Assembly: GCA_020746995.1 (NCBI GenBank)
Contig: JAGPXD010000003.1
Span: 2,294,001 to 2,358,000 of the forward strand
Reading direction: 5' to 3'
DNA from: Plectosphaerella cucumerina
Taxonomy: Eukaryota > Ascomycota > Sordariomycetes > Glomerellales > Plectosphaerellaceae
DNA length: 64,000 bases
The notes beneath the pieces are model-generated. The model did not search any database. It worked only from the letters and a program-made list of their open reading frames with translations, and was not told the DNA's origin. Numbering within the stretch: position 1 is the first letter of the stretch; every line of letters starts with the position of its first letter. The position numbers were made by a program, and so were the translations under genes. This document shows positions 11,835 to 23,134 of this stretch, in pieces.

Positions 11835-12881
11835 GAGGGGCGAAAACCGCAGCACAGCCGAACCACGGGGTCGAAACCCGGTGTCGTGCGATTGCGGTGC
11901 GGTGCTGTACGGGTGGCGAGAGTGTGACCAGGAGGGGAGGGGATGGGGCGGGGGGTGGAGGTTGAGGTTGAGGCGGTCGCTAACGAACTGGTGGCTCGAG
12001 GAGCTCTGGCTGGACCGGGCGATTTACGAAGCGACAAGGATCGGCCGCGGGGTGATCAAAATTGGTAGGAGAGGTTGAAGAGGGTTCGGAGTCCATTCCA
12101 GGCGGCGGTCTTTGATGGTCTGGGAAGAGACATGCAGAGGGGAAAAATTGAACTTTTCTTCTTCTTCGCGTCTTGGACAGGTAAGGTAAGGTAACCTGAA
12201 AAGTTGGTGAACGAGGCAGGACTGGCGCGCCGTAGCTCCTGCACCTGGTCACCTCCCGTCCCGTCAGTCCAAGTTCACTCATCCACCGTGTCGGGGGTGC
12301 AACCAAGTCCGACCCCACTAACGCGACTGACCCTGGGATGGGCAAGGGCAAACGACGACACGACAAAAAAGAATGGTATTGTGGAAATGGATCCTGCCCG
12401 TCGATGTGCGGCTTAAGTGGCGCCAGTGCGATGGGGTGTGGCAATCGGATCCATAGGATGCCCCATGACGTGCATCCTTCGTAGTTTGTTTGGTACGTAC
12501 CTGCCCTGCTCCTGTACCTAAGCACCCTCCACAGCATGACGTCAACAGCCAGGAAGGAGCGATTTCCCCGGCAACATCATCACCACTGGAAGTTCCTTCC
12601 CCGAGTGCATCAGTCGGCATCCACGCCATGACACCTCCCGCTTCTGCCGTCGCGCGATACCCTCCTACGGATCACGATCCATCTCCTACGACCGGCGCAT
12701 CCTCGATCACTGACGCAAGTGTCTCTATTCCGACGGCTTGTTCACGTTCAAATAATGACGACACCCGGATGAGAAACACCAGCACCCAATCCCGTCACAA
12801 TGCAATGCTGCAGTCATGATAGCTTCACTAACAACCCCTCAGGACTATCTTCCGCGGAAAACAACAGTCTGCCCCAAACCC
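11835..12881. other. Intergenic region between histidine kinase and ankyrin gene
   Basis: This holds the promoter of the histidine kinase and the 3' flank of the ankyrin gene. A short GTAAG-type pentamer repeat occurs at 12180-12195, similar to the one at 295-310. Small antisense frames here have poor codon use, and none was accepted. Confidence 0.5.
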
Positions 12882-13667
12882 CTATTTCTTCATAATCTTC
12901 GCCACAACGGCCCCTCCCGCCGCCATGGCCACATCGGGCCTGTTCAAGGCCAGCATCCCCATCCCTGCTACTGCTACGCCCACCGCTGCGGTTGTCCCTC
13001 TTGCCCATGCCGGGGTCGCCCACGCAGCATACCACCCTGCCGATTGCAAGGCCGAAAGATGCTGGCCTTGGACAGCGGCCCGAGCGCCCGGACGACCTGA
13101 TGCAGCTGCCACATCTGAGACTGTCCCTTTGAACGCCTCGACAAAGAACCTCCACCTCAGGCCACCCTCTTCGACGGTTCCCCGAGTAAAATATGGCATT
13201 GGCGTCCAATTTGTCGCAACAGACGACCAGGCGTGCTGGGCGCAGAGAGCCGTGATGCCTTCGAACGGCGGGTTGTCGGCAACTGCGGCCTGATGCAATG
13301 GAGTGGCGCCACAAGAATCCTTGTGGTTCACATTGAAGCCCTTGCTGACGAGATGATTGATCATGTCTGGCCATGCCACGGCGAGGCAGAGGAGTGACGA
13401 CGTTCCCGGCTTGTCGACCTCGAGCTTGCAGCCTAGGTCACAGAGCAAAGAGACCATCGAAACCCGGCCTGTGGAGACGGCCATGCGCAGCGGAGTCCAG
13501 CATCCGAAGTATGTTGTGTCCCAGGGTTCAGTGACGGACGTGCTCGACGAGAGCAGCCTGATGATGGAGTTCCTGCCGCAACCCGCGGCTCGGATCAGTG
13601 CTGGGGCACAGAGTCGGTCCCCCGAGTTGCGAAGCTGTGCGTTGTGGCTGAGTAGCGTTTCGACCAT
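12882..13667 (-). CDS. Downstream continuation of ankyrin protein, after an in-frame TAG
   Basis: This frame starts directly after the TAG that ends the upstream ankyrin frame (stop 13670-13668, ATG 13667) and is in the same reading frame. It encodes 261 residues: further ankyrin-like repeats (WTPLRMAVSTGRVSMVSLLC, GATPLHQAAVADN), then a Gly/Ala-rich hydrophobic C-terminus (TTAAVGVAVAGMGMLAL) ending AKIMKK. It has no promoter space of its own, so it is probably the C-terminal third of one gene rather than an independent gene. Possible explanations are a nonsense mutation, a small insertion, a sequence error or stop-codon readthrough. No intron of workable size and phase removes the stop. Confidence 0.55.
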   Translation of the reverse strand: MVETLLSHNAQLRNSGDRLCAPALIRAAGCGRNSIIRLLSSSTSVTEPWDTTYFGCWTPLRMAVSTGRVSMVSLLCDLGCKLEVDKPGTSSLLCLAVAWPDMINHLVSKGFNVNHKDSCGATPLHQAAVADNPPFEGITALCAQHAWSSVATNWTPMPYFTRGTVEEGGLRWRFFVEAFKGTVSDVAAASGRPGARAAVQGQHLSALQSAGWYAAWATPAWARGTTAAVGVAVAGMGMLALNRPDVAMAAGGAVVAKIMKK

Positions 13668-15629
13668 CTAAACCCTCCGTGGCTCTGGCATGTCGTGGAC
13701 GATTGCGTACCCAATAGTATCGCAGTGGCTCTTGTCAACGTGGTTGACATCGGCTCCTCCACGGATTAGTATCTCGGCAGCTTCAACATGGCCCGCCGAG
13801 ACGGCCGCGCCGAGCGCCGTTTCCTTTGTCTGCGGACCGCCAAATACCACATGGGGTGAGGCCCCAAACTTGAGCAGCTGCCTCAAAGTGTCTTGAGCGT
13901 TGCTGCTGGCAGCGACGAACAGGGCAACCGGGAAGTCGGCATTGCGTGCGCCGTAACGTACCATCAGATCAACCAAGTCTGGCCGGTTGTTTCCCGCAGC
14001 GCAAAGCAACGGCATCCCCCCTTGCGGGCCCAGATTGATGTCCGCCCGTTTCTGCAGGACGTACACTGCCAAGTCCTGTGATCCCATGTCGATGGCACGG
14101 TAAAGCGGGGATTCCTCACCGAAGCCAACGTCAACGTTCGCTCCGTTGTCCAAGAGCAGCTTGGCCATGGCCACGTCCTTGTTGACGATGGACTGGAAAA
14201 GCGGCGACTGAGAATCGCCCGTGTTCGCCTCAGCCTTTGCGTTTAATAAAAATCTGGCGAAGTCCAAGTGACGATTTCCGACAGCGATCCACAGAGGCGA
14301 CGAGTCGCCGTCCCTCCCATTCGGATCGCAGCCGTATTGCAAGAGTCTGTTGGCCACCTCCGTGTGCCCTGCTGCCGCGGCGAAGCAGAGCGGTTGAGGC
14401 GTCTCGTCGAATGAGGCGGCGTGCTGGCAGAGTACGTCGACGACCTCGGCGTAGCCATTTCTACAGGCGCGCTGCATTGGGCTCAAGCCCTCCTCGATTC
14501 TCATTTGGGCGTGGAAGTTCAGTAGTGCCCTCAGAAGATCGGGCCGATTGAGATGGACAGCGAGACTGACAGGACTGAGAGTCGGATGAACTGACGGTAC
14601 ATCGACGCTCGCTCCGTATGTCAGTAGTACCGTGAGGTACTCAACTATCCAACCGTTTCGCAAGGCCGCGTGGAGGACGGTATCGCCTTGGGCATCCCGG
14701 ACAGATGTGGCTGGAATGGCGTCGCCGTGTCTGATGTCTCGGTCCATCTCGCAGAGCATCATAATCCACTTCAGCGGCCTGCCCAGTTTCAGCGCCGAGG
14801 ATAAGGGTGTGTCCCCGAAAGGGTCGCGAGCGCTCAGAGTCGCGCCGAAACACACGAGGGTGCACACCACTCTATAGGCGGCGTCGTAGGAGGCGATTCG
14901 TATTGCTCGGTGGAGAGGAGAAAATCCGTCGGGACTAAGGGCATTTGCGTCCTGCCCGGCTTCCAGCAACTTAAACACGGCGTCGCCTCGGCAGTTTGCA
15001 ACGGCCTCGTGAAGCTCCCACGTCTTCGCGTCGCGGTCTCGGACGAACCGTCTCAGGCGACTGAGGAAGTTCCGAGCTCGGTCCTTGAGCTTTTTGAACT
15101 CTGGTTCATGGGTGACCTGACGCATGGAAAGTCGAGATATCTTCGCTGGCTCTTTGCCGCCGCCGTGGAGGTAGTCGTGAAGACGCGTTGTTTCAGGCAA
15201 GTTCCCCGCTGAGCCATTCGAGGGGCCCGTGGCGGCGTTGACCTGAAGGATGTTGAGTAGGAGCGCGATGTTGGCGCGATTGTCCCGGATCCGTTCATTC
15301 TTCGCTCGGAAGTCGGCGTCGTTCCAGAGTGCCCCGATTCGGGAGCGGAAGTTCCCAACATCGCCTTCGGGAAGCATCCTTTCGACGCTCCGGAGCGTAT
15401 CGAGCAGCTCCTTGGAGACTTCTTGAAGTATTTCCATGTCCGCTGAGCTGGTGCTGTTCTGTGCGAAGCGGTGCAATCGCCTTGCGATGCTGGAAAGGAT
15501 GCGGCAATCCATCTGGAGCTTCTGGACGAACTCGGGGACGTCTCTGTACTTGCCGACGAGGGTATAGATGGATCCGCCAACGGACAGGACGCCGCTGGCT
15601 AAACCTACGACGGACGTGGCAATCTCCAT
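13668..15629 (-). CDS. Ankyrin-repeat protein with fungal N-terminal helical domain
   Basis: ATG at 15629 opens the family-typical start MEIATSVVGLASGVLSVGGS; the frame is open further upstream but that part looks non-coding. The 653-residue product has an N-terminal helical region (about 1-200, KLQMDCRILSSIARRLHRFA) like those on fungal STAND-type and ankyrin proteins. Many ankyrin repeats follow (DGFSPLHRAIRIASYD, GDTVLHAALRNG, DSSPLWIAVGNRHLDFARFL, ESPLYRAIDMGSQDLAVYVL). Such proteins are scaffolds, and some relate to non-self recognition; the partner here is unknown. The frame ends at TAG 13670-13668 in the middle of a repeat, and the same frame continues for 261 codons beyond it. Counting repeat spacing, about five codons around the TAG look surplus. 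Confidence 0.75.
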   Translation of the reverse strand: MEIATSVVGLASGVLSVGGSIYTLVGKYRDVPEFVQKLQMDCRILSSIARRLHRFAQNSTSSADMEILQEVSKELLDTLRSVERMLPEGDVGNFRSRIGALWNDADFRAKNERIRDNRANIALLLNILQVNAATGPSNGSAGNLPETTRLHDYLHGGGKEPAKISRLSMRQVTHEPEFKKLKDRARNFLSRLRRFVRDRDAKTWELHEAVANCRGDAVFKLLEAGQDANALSPDGFSPLHRAIRIASYDAAYRVVCTLVCFGATLSARDPFGDTPLSSALKLGRPLKWIMMLCEMDRDIRHGDAIPATSVRDAQGDTVLHAALRNGWIVEYLTVLLTYGASVDVPSVHPTLSPVSLAVHLNRPDLLRALLNFHAQMRIEEGLSPMQRACRNGYAEVVDVLCQHAASFDETPQPLCFAAAAGHTEVANRLLQYGCDPNGRDGDSSPLWIAVGNRHLDFARFLLNAKAEANTGDSQSPLFQSIVNKDVAMAKLLLDNGANVDVGFGEESPLYRAIDMGSQDLAVYVLQKRADINLGPQGGMPLLCAAGNNRPDLVDLMVRYGARNADFPVALFVAASSNAQDTLRQLLKFGASPHVVFGGPQTKETALGAAVSAGHVEAAEILIRGGADVNHVDKSHCDTIGYAIVHDMPEPRRV

Positions 15630-16477
15630 CTTGAGGATTCGTGAAAGTCTAAGTGCCCGGGAAGCGTTTGGCTTAGGAAAACGGGGAGAGGAGGCATGCT
15701 CGTCAAATGTCGGGGCCAGCCTGATCTTTTCAACAACGTGGCCACTGAACCTCAGGCGCTCTCCCTGAAGCAGGTGGGCAACCGGAGTGAGTAGGATGCC
15801 ATGCTTCCAGCTCCCTTCGACGGTTTCTAAAGGTTGGCAAGTGTTGCACAGCTGAAGAGGCTTGCATTGCCAAGGGCCTAGGTCGGACCAGCCGCAGCCT
15901 GGTGGTGAGCTATCAGTGAGGACGGGTTTCCGCCTTGACGGTCCGATTTGGGACAACGATGTGATATGTCTGTCCTGTATGGCTAGTAGTCAGCAGCCAC
16001 GGCGGTGGAAAGGCAAATGCCTCCCCATTCAGGAAAGATATCAAGACTCGGTGGACATCATGTCGCCTGCGGTCGATGGCACAGGCCAGACGATGAACTA
16101 GTGTTCACCCCCGGGTGCATTCGTCAGGTTCCAGCCCCAGCCTGATCTTGTCATTCTGCCTCATGACGTGACGGAGACACAAATGTGCCAGACGCATGCA
16201 CCCAGCCGCTCGGAGAGCCGGAGGTTATGTGCCAACCGAGATAAGGGTGGCTGGCGGCTGTGCTCACTCGTGTAACGCCCATCTGGCCTCAGCCTGAGGA
16301 TGCCGGGCCTGTGTCCCGCCACTCAGCTGAGCTGGGCGTGTAGATTGGGAGATGGACGACAACCTCGTCAACCTTGGACTGGAAGATGTTGGAGTGCAGG
16401 CTTTCATCATGTACTTACAAGCGCAACCAACAACTGAAAAATGAATCTTCCCGTCAACTGCTGTCCATTGCTTCAAT
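15630..16477. other. Intergenic region
   Basis: This is the promoter of the ankyrin gene and the 3' flank of the secreted-protein gene. The ankyrin frame stays open to 15956, but without convincing coding character. No RNA gene or repeat was seen. Confidence 0.5.
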
Positions 16478-17267
16478 CTAAAAGTTATTCTTGCTAAAGG
16501 CATACGCCTTCTCGACATTGCAGTCGTTTTGAGAGAAGGACGTGGACTGCGCGCCTTGACAGTACCAAGCCTGCCGCGCTGTACTCAAATAGAGACCAAA
16601 GGCAGGATAGTTCGAGAGCGCGTTGGCACAATAAACAGCAAAGCTACAAAAGTCCGGTCCACTGGGTCTAATGTCGGGACTGCTCGGGTCAAACACCAAG
16701 ACGGCGCCCCGGTAAGCAGGCGCCTGAGCCCACTGAGCGTTACCGCCGTTTATGTTAGGACAGGGGAGCGTCAACATCTCGCTCTTCGGGTTTCTACAGA
16801 ACGGCGGCGGGGAAGCGGTGACCTTGAAGGTCGGCCCAGAGTCAGCCCAAAAACACAAGCGCAAAGGGGGTTGCCGGGGATGGAGGCGGACATACAGTTT
16901 CCGTCACCGTCGACTGCGTCTGGATACAGCCACAGGCCGACTTGACGATGCTTCCACCAACCTTGGACAGGCTGGACCAGGCGGCGCAGTTGCCTGTGCA
17001 TGGGGTGACGGCGTTCTTGACCTTTGGTGCCGGTGTGACGGGAGACCTCACGGCCATGCGGGCCGCTGCCGGGACGGTGACGGTGACGGTGGCGGGAGCA
17101 ATCGGGAATTTGGCGGCGCAGAACTGCTGAGCGGGCTGGTAGCTGGAAAAGATGAGGAATGCTTTGTAGGGTGCCTTGGAGCAGTAGGGGGCGGCCGGGG
17201 CTGCTGCTGGGGCACCGGCAGCTAGGGCGGCAATGGCCAAGAAGATGAGGGCAGGTGACAGCATCAT
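16478..17267 (-). CDS. Secreted Cys-containing protein of unknown function
   Basis: Two exons, 17267-16896 and 16822-16478, join in phase across a 73-bp intron with a perfect GTATGT donor, a CTGAC branch site and an AAG acceptor. The product is 238 residues. The N-terminus is a classical signal peptide (MMLSPALIFLAIAALAAGAP). The mature part carries paired-looking cysteines (TPCTGNCAAW, KSACGCIQT, PFCRNPKSE, DFCSFAVYCANAL, WYCQGAQS) and a Thr/Val-rich linker (PATVTVTVPAAA). No enzymatic motif is visible. It should be exported, perhaps to the wall or apoplast. Size, cysteine content and signal peptide fit a small effector-like or wall protein, but no family is recognised. Without the intron the first exon frame would end early. 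Confidence 0.7.
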
Positions 17268-18005
17268 GGGAACTGAACTCTGAGTAGGTACACGCAGATA
17301 CTTCGTGAGCCTTCTTAGTTGATGAGCTTAGAGGGGGATGCCACAGGGGCCACCGGGGTCTTCATATCCTCGGCCATGCCTCCAAAATTGTGCCGTACTC
17401 GCCATCGTACCGAACTCAATGCAGGTGGCGAAGAAATTCAAAGCCAGCCCCTTCGATCCCGAACTATTCTACCGTTCAGACATCAGACGGCGGTGTTAGC
17501 TCCGAGACTCTGTGTGGGGGAGATTCAAGCTTCTCGGGCAGCGCCCGGGCCGTCACGGTCGAGAACACGGCGGTCTGAATCGTGCGGTCGCCGGCCTGGC
17601 CCGGCTGGGGCAGTGGCTTGAGCCGGGCAGAGCTTGCTTCTCGTCAGGAGATTCCGAGTCAGTTGATCAACGGGCAATAAGCCTAAACCTCCTCGTGGGC
17701 GGCGGGTCTGGCCGAAAGGCGGCCATGGCGGCGTCGAGCTGATAATGCAGGGCGTTTGCTCTTTCTGGCGAAGCTCTCTCTAGTCACCATCGGGTAACTC
17801 TTAGCTCCCCATCCTTGCCAAGACGGGACCGGCCTCGTGGCGTAGGTCTGGGTCTACTGGTAAGGAGACCTGAACCGGTGCCGATAGCCCAAAGTTTCGT
17901 CGAACGGCCATCGTCTTCGTCTCACCTACCAGCGGACCAGCGAATGCCCGGTGTTGCATGTTATCTTTTCGGTCTCGATTCTATACGCTCTAATCCACAG
18001 TCTAT
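17268..18005. other. Intergenic region
   Basis: This is the upstream flank of the secreted-protein gene and the 3' flank of the 7-TM gene. The small frames here are not convincing, and no repeat or RNA was seen. Confidence 0.5.
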
Positions 18006-19450
18006 CTAGTCTCCCCGCGAGATATCGTACGTCCTCTGCATTCTGATGCCGGCTCCTGGGGAAGTATCTTCTTTCGCCCCCCGCGCCGGCTTGTAAGCCT
18101 CGGCTGTTGCTCTCGTCATGGACCCTCCCCTCACCCAAGACCCCTGAAGATCGTGCCCATTCGGGCTATCGTCGCGCGCCTCACTTCTCCCCGCGAACTC
18201 TTGTCCCCTCCCAGCATCTCCCGTCAGATCAACCTCGTCGCTTTGGGCGTCGCCCGAGTCCTTCGCCGTCACATTGGACGTCAGCGTCGACGACCACTTC
18301 TTCTTGCTGGACGTCTGCGATCGTTTCACGCCGGGCATCGTGCCGCCGCCGATGGTCTCGAGTCCGACGGGGTCAGACTGATCGGTCGGTTCGTTCTGTC
18401 GGATGTAGGAGCTTCCCTGGCGGGACTGCCACCATTTGCTGATGTATCTCGTCCAGAGTGGTCGGCAGACGGGAATGCCGACGCAGATGAGGGTCAGGGC
18501 CCCCTCGACCTGGGACCAGACGATCACGGCCACAGGGACGTCGCGAACGCCCTTGACGGCGAAGACTCGGATGATTCCTGCGGCGGCGGCGCTACGGAGA
18601 GAAGACAGTCAGCTTGGGGTTCTACTTCCGACGAAACAGAGCACTCACAGCACACCCAGGCTCATACTGCCCGCAATGACAAACTTCTCCCGGCGAGGGA
18701 GATTGAGCTTCCAGATGAAGATCCACGGCAGGATGGCAAAGTAGAGGTCGACGAGAATGGTTCCTCCTGCCGTACTGGTCAGTCACAACCCCAAAACCAC
18801 GAGCGGCTACGCGGGGAACCTACCAGCCATCATGACAGCCGTCGGAATGGTGTTGAAGCAGGTGCCGCCGATTGTCTCGTCGTACGAGTACGCCAATGGC
18901 TTGCACGCCACCCATGTGAAGAGAACGTTGACTGTCCAACGGCGCAAGTCAGAAAAGGGACACCGGAGACACGATGGCGGCACGTACTGAAAGCAAGCAA
19001 ACCCATGGTCGACATGATGGCTTTGACGGAGATGCTCTGCCACCGCACGACAGTGAGCCTCAGGAGGAAGAACCCAACGGAAGCTTTGGCTGTGCCGACG
19101 GCCGTCAAAGCAAAAGACTGTGCCACCATGCGCCAGTATGTCGCCGTGGCATTCTCCGCTGGTGTCAAATCGTCCCGCCCGTAGCCATTGACAGCTGCCA
19201 CGGTGATGAAGGCGCTGTAGCCAGCCATGAGGACCTACACACCACAGTCAGCACACCCCCAAAGGTGGGGATACGTTGTGAACGATGAACTGACCCAAGA
19301 GAGGACATAGAGATGGTCGTCGATGCCGTAGGCCGCGACACAGACGATGCGAGTGTATGCTCGAAGCACCAGGAAAATCGCCACCACAAAAGTCAGAGAC
19401 CAAAGCACCGCCATGCACAACGGCCCCTCGCCGCCTACCATACTCTCCAT
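18006..19450 (-). CDS. Seven-TM fungal rhodopsin-type / PTH11-like membrane protein
   Basis: Five exons join in phase: 19450-19295, 19234-18988, 18931-18824, 18766-18649 and 18591-18006. Introns are 56-60 bp, with donors GTCAGT, GTACGT, GTAGGT and GTGAGT. The product is 404 residues. Seven hydrophobic segments can be read in order: AVLWSLTFVVAIFLVL; VLMAGYSAFITVAAV; AVGTAKASVGFFLLRL; STMGLLAFINVLFTWVA; TILVDLYFAILPWIFIW; IAGSMSLGVLAAAAGII; and VEGALTLICVGIPVC. An extracellular pair of cysteines (ACKPL ... GGTCFN) and the GYG/ENAT loop fit the fungal integral-membrane (rhodopsin, SAT4) family. A long polar cytosolic tail of about 160 residues follows. Such proteins are thought to sense surface or host cues, but many have no known ligand. 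Confidence 0.85.
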
Positions 19451-20684
19451 GGTACAAAGTCGAAGCAGGTGTCACGACTGACACGAAAACGAACGTGTAA
19501 AACGGAGAAGACGCAGAGCACAGCGGCCCCGGAAAGAACAGGGCGGGCAACAGCGGATACGGCCCACGACTAAGTACGACACCTGTCAGTCACCCCAGAC
19601 GGTCGATCACTTCGGAGGATTCTTGATGAAGAAGACGTCAAATTGTGAGTGTCTTTCCTTGGCACGGCGTGGCCGTCCATGCGGTACACGCAGCAACCGA
19701 CTCAGACGTGGGCATGGGGGTGCTACCGCGGTGGGTGGCCATGCTGCGACTCGGCCGGGGAGGTAGAAGGAACGAAAAAGGGGGCGAGTAGCGAATCCCG
19801 GGACTCGAACTGCACTGCAACATCGCATCTCAATTTTTCACGGTTGCACTTCTGTCACATATAACCTTATGCAGACAATGGTACTCGTACGTTCTGCAGG
19901 CGACAGAGTGCGGATCTATGCTCGAACAAGGCCGCCGGCCGAGTCAAGTCGCTTCCCAAAGTCCCCACTGAGGAGGGGCTGGTCCGGGGTCGGTTTGTCT
20001 GTCAACGACTCAGCGCGAATAGGGGCAAGGCGGCAAGGCGGGAGGCTCGCACTTGTAGCGCCTCCCCGGGGCTATCCGTCCCGTCAGGGGTCCGGGGTCC
20101 GGGTCGGGAGACCGGGGTTTGGTTCCCCGGAGACACATCGCGAGAGGAGTTCCGAGTCGACAGCGGTCTTCTGGGCCCCTCGTGGACCACTCCTGGCGTG
20201 GAGGATTCGTGTTTACGCTTCGTTTATTGGTCCGTGTCAAGTTCCTAGTCGACGTCCCCTTCGCGTTCACCTTCCTTTTTCACATGCACGACGACCTCAA
20301 CCCTTGTTAACCTGGCCTGACTTTCCCCACCGTTACCAACTCCCCCCATGCCTATACCCCCCGTGCTTGACCCCAAAGAGCGACGCCTGCTTGAGTGCGA
20401 GATGAGCCAGCGGCCAGCGGCAGGGCAAAGGTGGTATTCCCACCGACCAGCATCCTGGGTATGGAGCCGCCGAGGCCTAGGACGACCAGGATCTCGCGTC
20501 CCCTGCGCTGCGACTCGACTGCTGCTGCAGCAAGGAGAGACAGGAGGAGTTCCGTATGAGAAATGACCATGCTTCCCCTCCTCTTGACACGAGGGGGGCA
20601 GGCAGCCAGGCACTGCAACTTTGTCCCGCCTCTCGCTCTCAGACACCACACTGTCACACTGCACATCACGGTGCTTTTTGCAGC
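19451..20684. other. Intergenic region between divergent 7-TM and P450 genes
   Basis: This 1.2-kb bidirectional promoter region is GC-rich. The longest frame (about 19869-20405) is Pro/Arg/Ser-rich with no domain and was not accepted. A B-box-like sequence near 19800 on the minus strand does not fold into a tRNA. Confidence 0.5.
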
Positions 20685-22584
20685 ATGGGCTCCATATCGA
20701 TGGAGCTTCTCAGCCTGGATGGCATGAGGGTCGAGGCCCTTCGCCTCCTCGAGTCCCTCGGATCATCCCCGCGAGCCAAGGCCCTCCTCATCGCGGGGGC
20801 CGTGGGCCTCCTGGTGAGGGCGTACCGCGGATGGCGACGTCTCTCGCACGTCCCGGGCCCCTTTCTCTGGTCGCTCTCGTCTCTGCCTCTGCTGCGGGCG
20901 AACCTCATCGGGCGGTCTCATCAGATGCTGAATGACCTCACCAATGAACACGGTGCGTTTTCTCCCATCTGTCCAAGTCGGGGCTCTTACCCCCGGGCTC
21001 ATCACTGACTCACTGCAGGCCCCGTCGTGCGGATCGCGCCCAATGCGGTCCTCACAACGGACTACAGGTATCTGCAGAAGCTCGAGGCCCGCAAGGGCGC
21101 AGCCGCCTGCACAAAGGGACCGTGGTACGGCACCTTTCGCTTCCAGAAGGGCATCGACCATTCCTTCTCCCAGCTGGACGAGGCCCGGCACTCGGCCCTG
21201 CGGGCCAAGGTCGGCCAGGGGTACTCGGGGAATTACCTCGTGGTAGGTGTGCACTCCCACATGGCAGTTGGACCGCGAGTTGCTGATGAGGGACCACAGG
21301 AGCAAGCGATTGACCGTCAGCTGGAACGGTTCTTCCGCATCGTCGATGAGCAGTACCTCTCCGGGCCCGGCGAGTACCGGCCCATGGACCTCTCGACCAT
21401 CACGCAGTTTCTGGCTCTCGACATTGTCGGCGACATGACCTTTGGCAAGGCCTTTGGCTTCCTCGACGAGGGACGGGATATTTTCGACTGGATCGAGTGG
21501 AATGAGGGGTTCTTCCCGGTTGCGTCGACTTGTGCCACGCTGCCTTTCCTCGCGACGCTGTTCCAGACGTGGCCGTTTTCCGAGGCTCTTCCCAAGAGGA
21601 CTGACGCCAAGGGGCTCGGGCGGTTTATCAAGTAAGTTTGGTTGAAGTCGGGGAGGAATGATGTTGCTGACGGCAGATAGGGCGGCCGAGGACACTATTG
21701 AAGAGCGGTCGCAGCCTGGCGCTGAGCAGAGGCGCGATATGATGGCCACCTTCCTGAAGCACGGCATTACCAAGGAGGAGGCCACGAGCGAGGCCCTTGT
21801 CCAAGTGTAAGTGTCCTGTCGTGTTTTTGATGAACTTTGAGTCATTGACCCGACCTCCAGCGTCGCCGGCACCGACTCCGTGGCCGTGGCCCTGCGCATG
21901 GCCATCCTCTACGTCCTCTCGACGCCGAGGGTCTACAAGCGCTTGCTTGAAGAGCTCCATGCGGCCAGAGACAGCGGCGTCATCGGGTACCCGATTAAGG
22001 ACGCCGAGGCCAAGAAGCTGCCGTACCTGCAGGCAGTCATCCGCGAGAGCCTGCGCATCTTCGCTCCTCAGACGCCACTCTTGAATAAGGTAGTGCCCAA
22101 GGGAGGAGATGTCGTCTCGGGCATCGCGCTGCCAGAGGGCACACAGGTTGGCATGGACGGGGTAAGTCGCCTCTTCCGCCTGGTATGGGACTTCAACGAC
22201 TGACTGGCTGTAGTGGGGGATCCTGAGGAGCAAGGAGCACTGGGGTCCTGATTCTCTCATTTTCCGCCCCGAGAGATGGCTCGAGGCCGACGAGGCGCGG
22301 AGGGAGGAGATGGCCAGCGCCTTGGATGCGTTGTTCGGGTATGGCCGGTACAAGTGCCTGGGCAGGAGCATTGCGTTCATGGAGCTGAATAAGTCGCTTC
22401 CGGAGGTATGTCTGAACCGAGTCTGTGGGTTTTCGAGAGTGTCGTTGACTGACATGGTGTACAGATCCTGATGCGGTATGACTTTACCGTCATTGACCCG
22501 ACGTATCCCATCAAGAAGATGCACAGCGCGGCGTTCTGGATGATGGAGGGCTTCATGGTGACGGTGACGCCGAAGGCGGCTTGA
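20685..22584 (+). CDS. Cytochrome P450 monooxygenase (six introns)
   Basis: Seven exons join in phase: 20685-20952, 21019-21242, 21300-21631, 21681-21806, 21861-22161, 22214-22405 and 22465-22584. Introns are 49-66 bp. The product is 520 residues, the usual P450 length. The N-terminus has a hydrophobic anchor (AKALLIAGAVGLLV) and the proline hinge HVPGPF. The I-helix oxygen-binding motif reads VAGTDS, the ExxR motif is ESLR, the PERW motif is FRPERW, and the haem-binding loop is FGYGRYKCLG with its Cys ligand. It should be ER-anchored and use a P450 reductase. It resembles the fungal pisatin-demethylase/benzoate-hydroxylase-like P450s in overall style, but the substrate cannot be told. The short-chain dehydrogenase 550 bp downstream on the same strand may act on its product. 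Confidence 0.88.
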
Positions 22585-23134
22585 TGCTGGGCTTTTTCTC
22601 TGTCAGTTTAGCTGATTCTAATCGTTTAGTACTTCAACTCGATGAGTCTTGCGTACTGGATCCATTGCTAATGTGGCGAGAGGGACGCCAACGATGCCGA
22701 CATCAGCATGTCTGTCGAGTCAGCAGAGATATGATGCCAGGACCCCGTGGGGAACCCCGCGTTTTCAACTTCTAACTTTCTCAGCCGAAAGTTCTCACAC
22801 CCCTGCCCTGTACTCTACCCGCGACAACCTACCTGCTGACGGTCCATCCAGTTCGGAGAAGACGTACATCCTCCCTCGTACTTCAAACAGATCGGAATCC
22901 AGAATCCGCATTGTAACTGACAGAAGGGCGTGAACACGCTGTACTGCCTTACGTCGCATTTGACCAAGGTCGAGTACGAGGTTGCACCTCGGGGCCCGGA
23001 GTCTTGCATGATGCCGGCGCTCGCATCTCGCTTTCGCTTTCGCAAAGCGCGGAGAATGCTCCGTATATGAAGACCACAGCTGCGCCCCTCATTGTCAGTC
23101 TACATCACTACCTCACAGCACTGTCACCAGAGAC
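22585..23134 (+). other. Short intergenic region between P450 and SDR genes
   Basis: These 550 bp hold the P450 3' UTR and the SDR promoter. No separate coding frame was accepted. The close same-strand arrangement is the only hint of a functional pair. Confidence 0.5.

Noticed and set aside
13668..13740. A mini-intron removing the ankyrin TAG
   Set aside because: The only GT...TTTAG pairs are 33 or 43 bp; one is too short and deletes most of a repeat, the other breaks the reading frame.
19750..19860. tRNA-like B box (GTTCGAGTCC on minus strand)
   Set aside because: The T stem does not pair, and no matching 5' acceptor stem exists at the expected distance.
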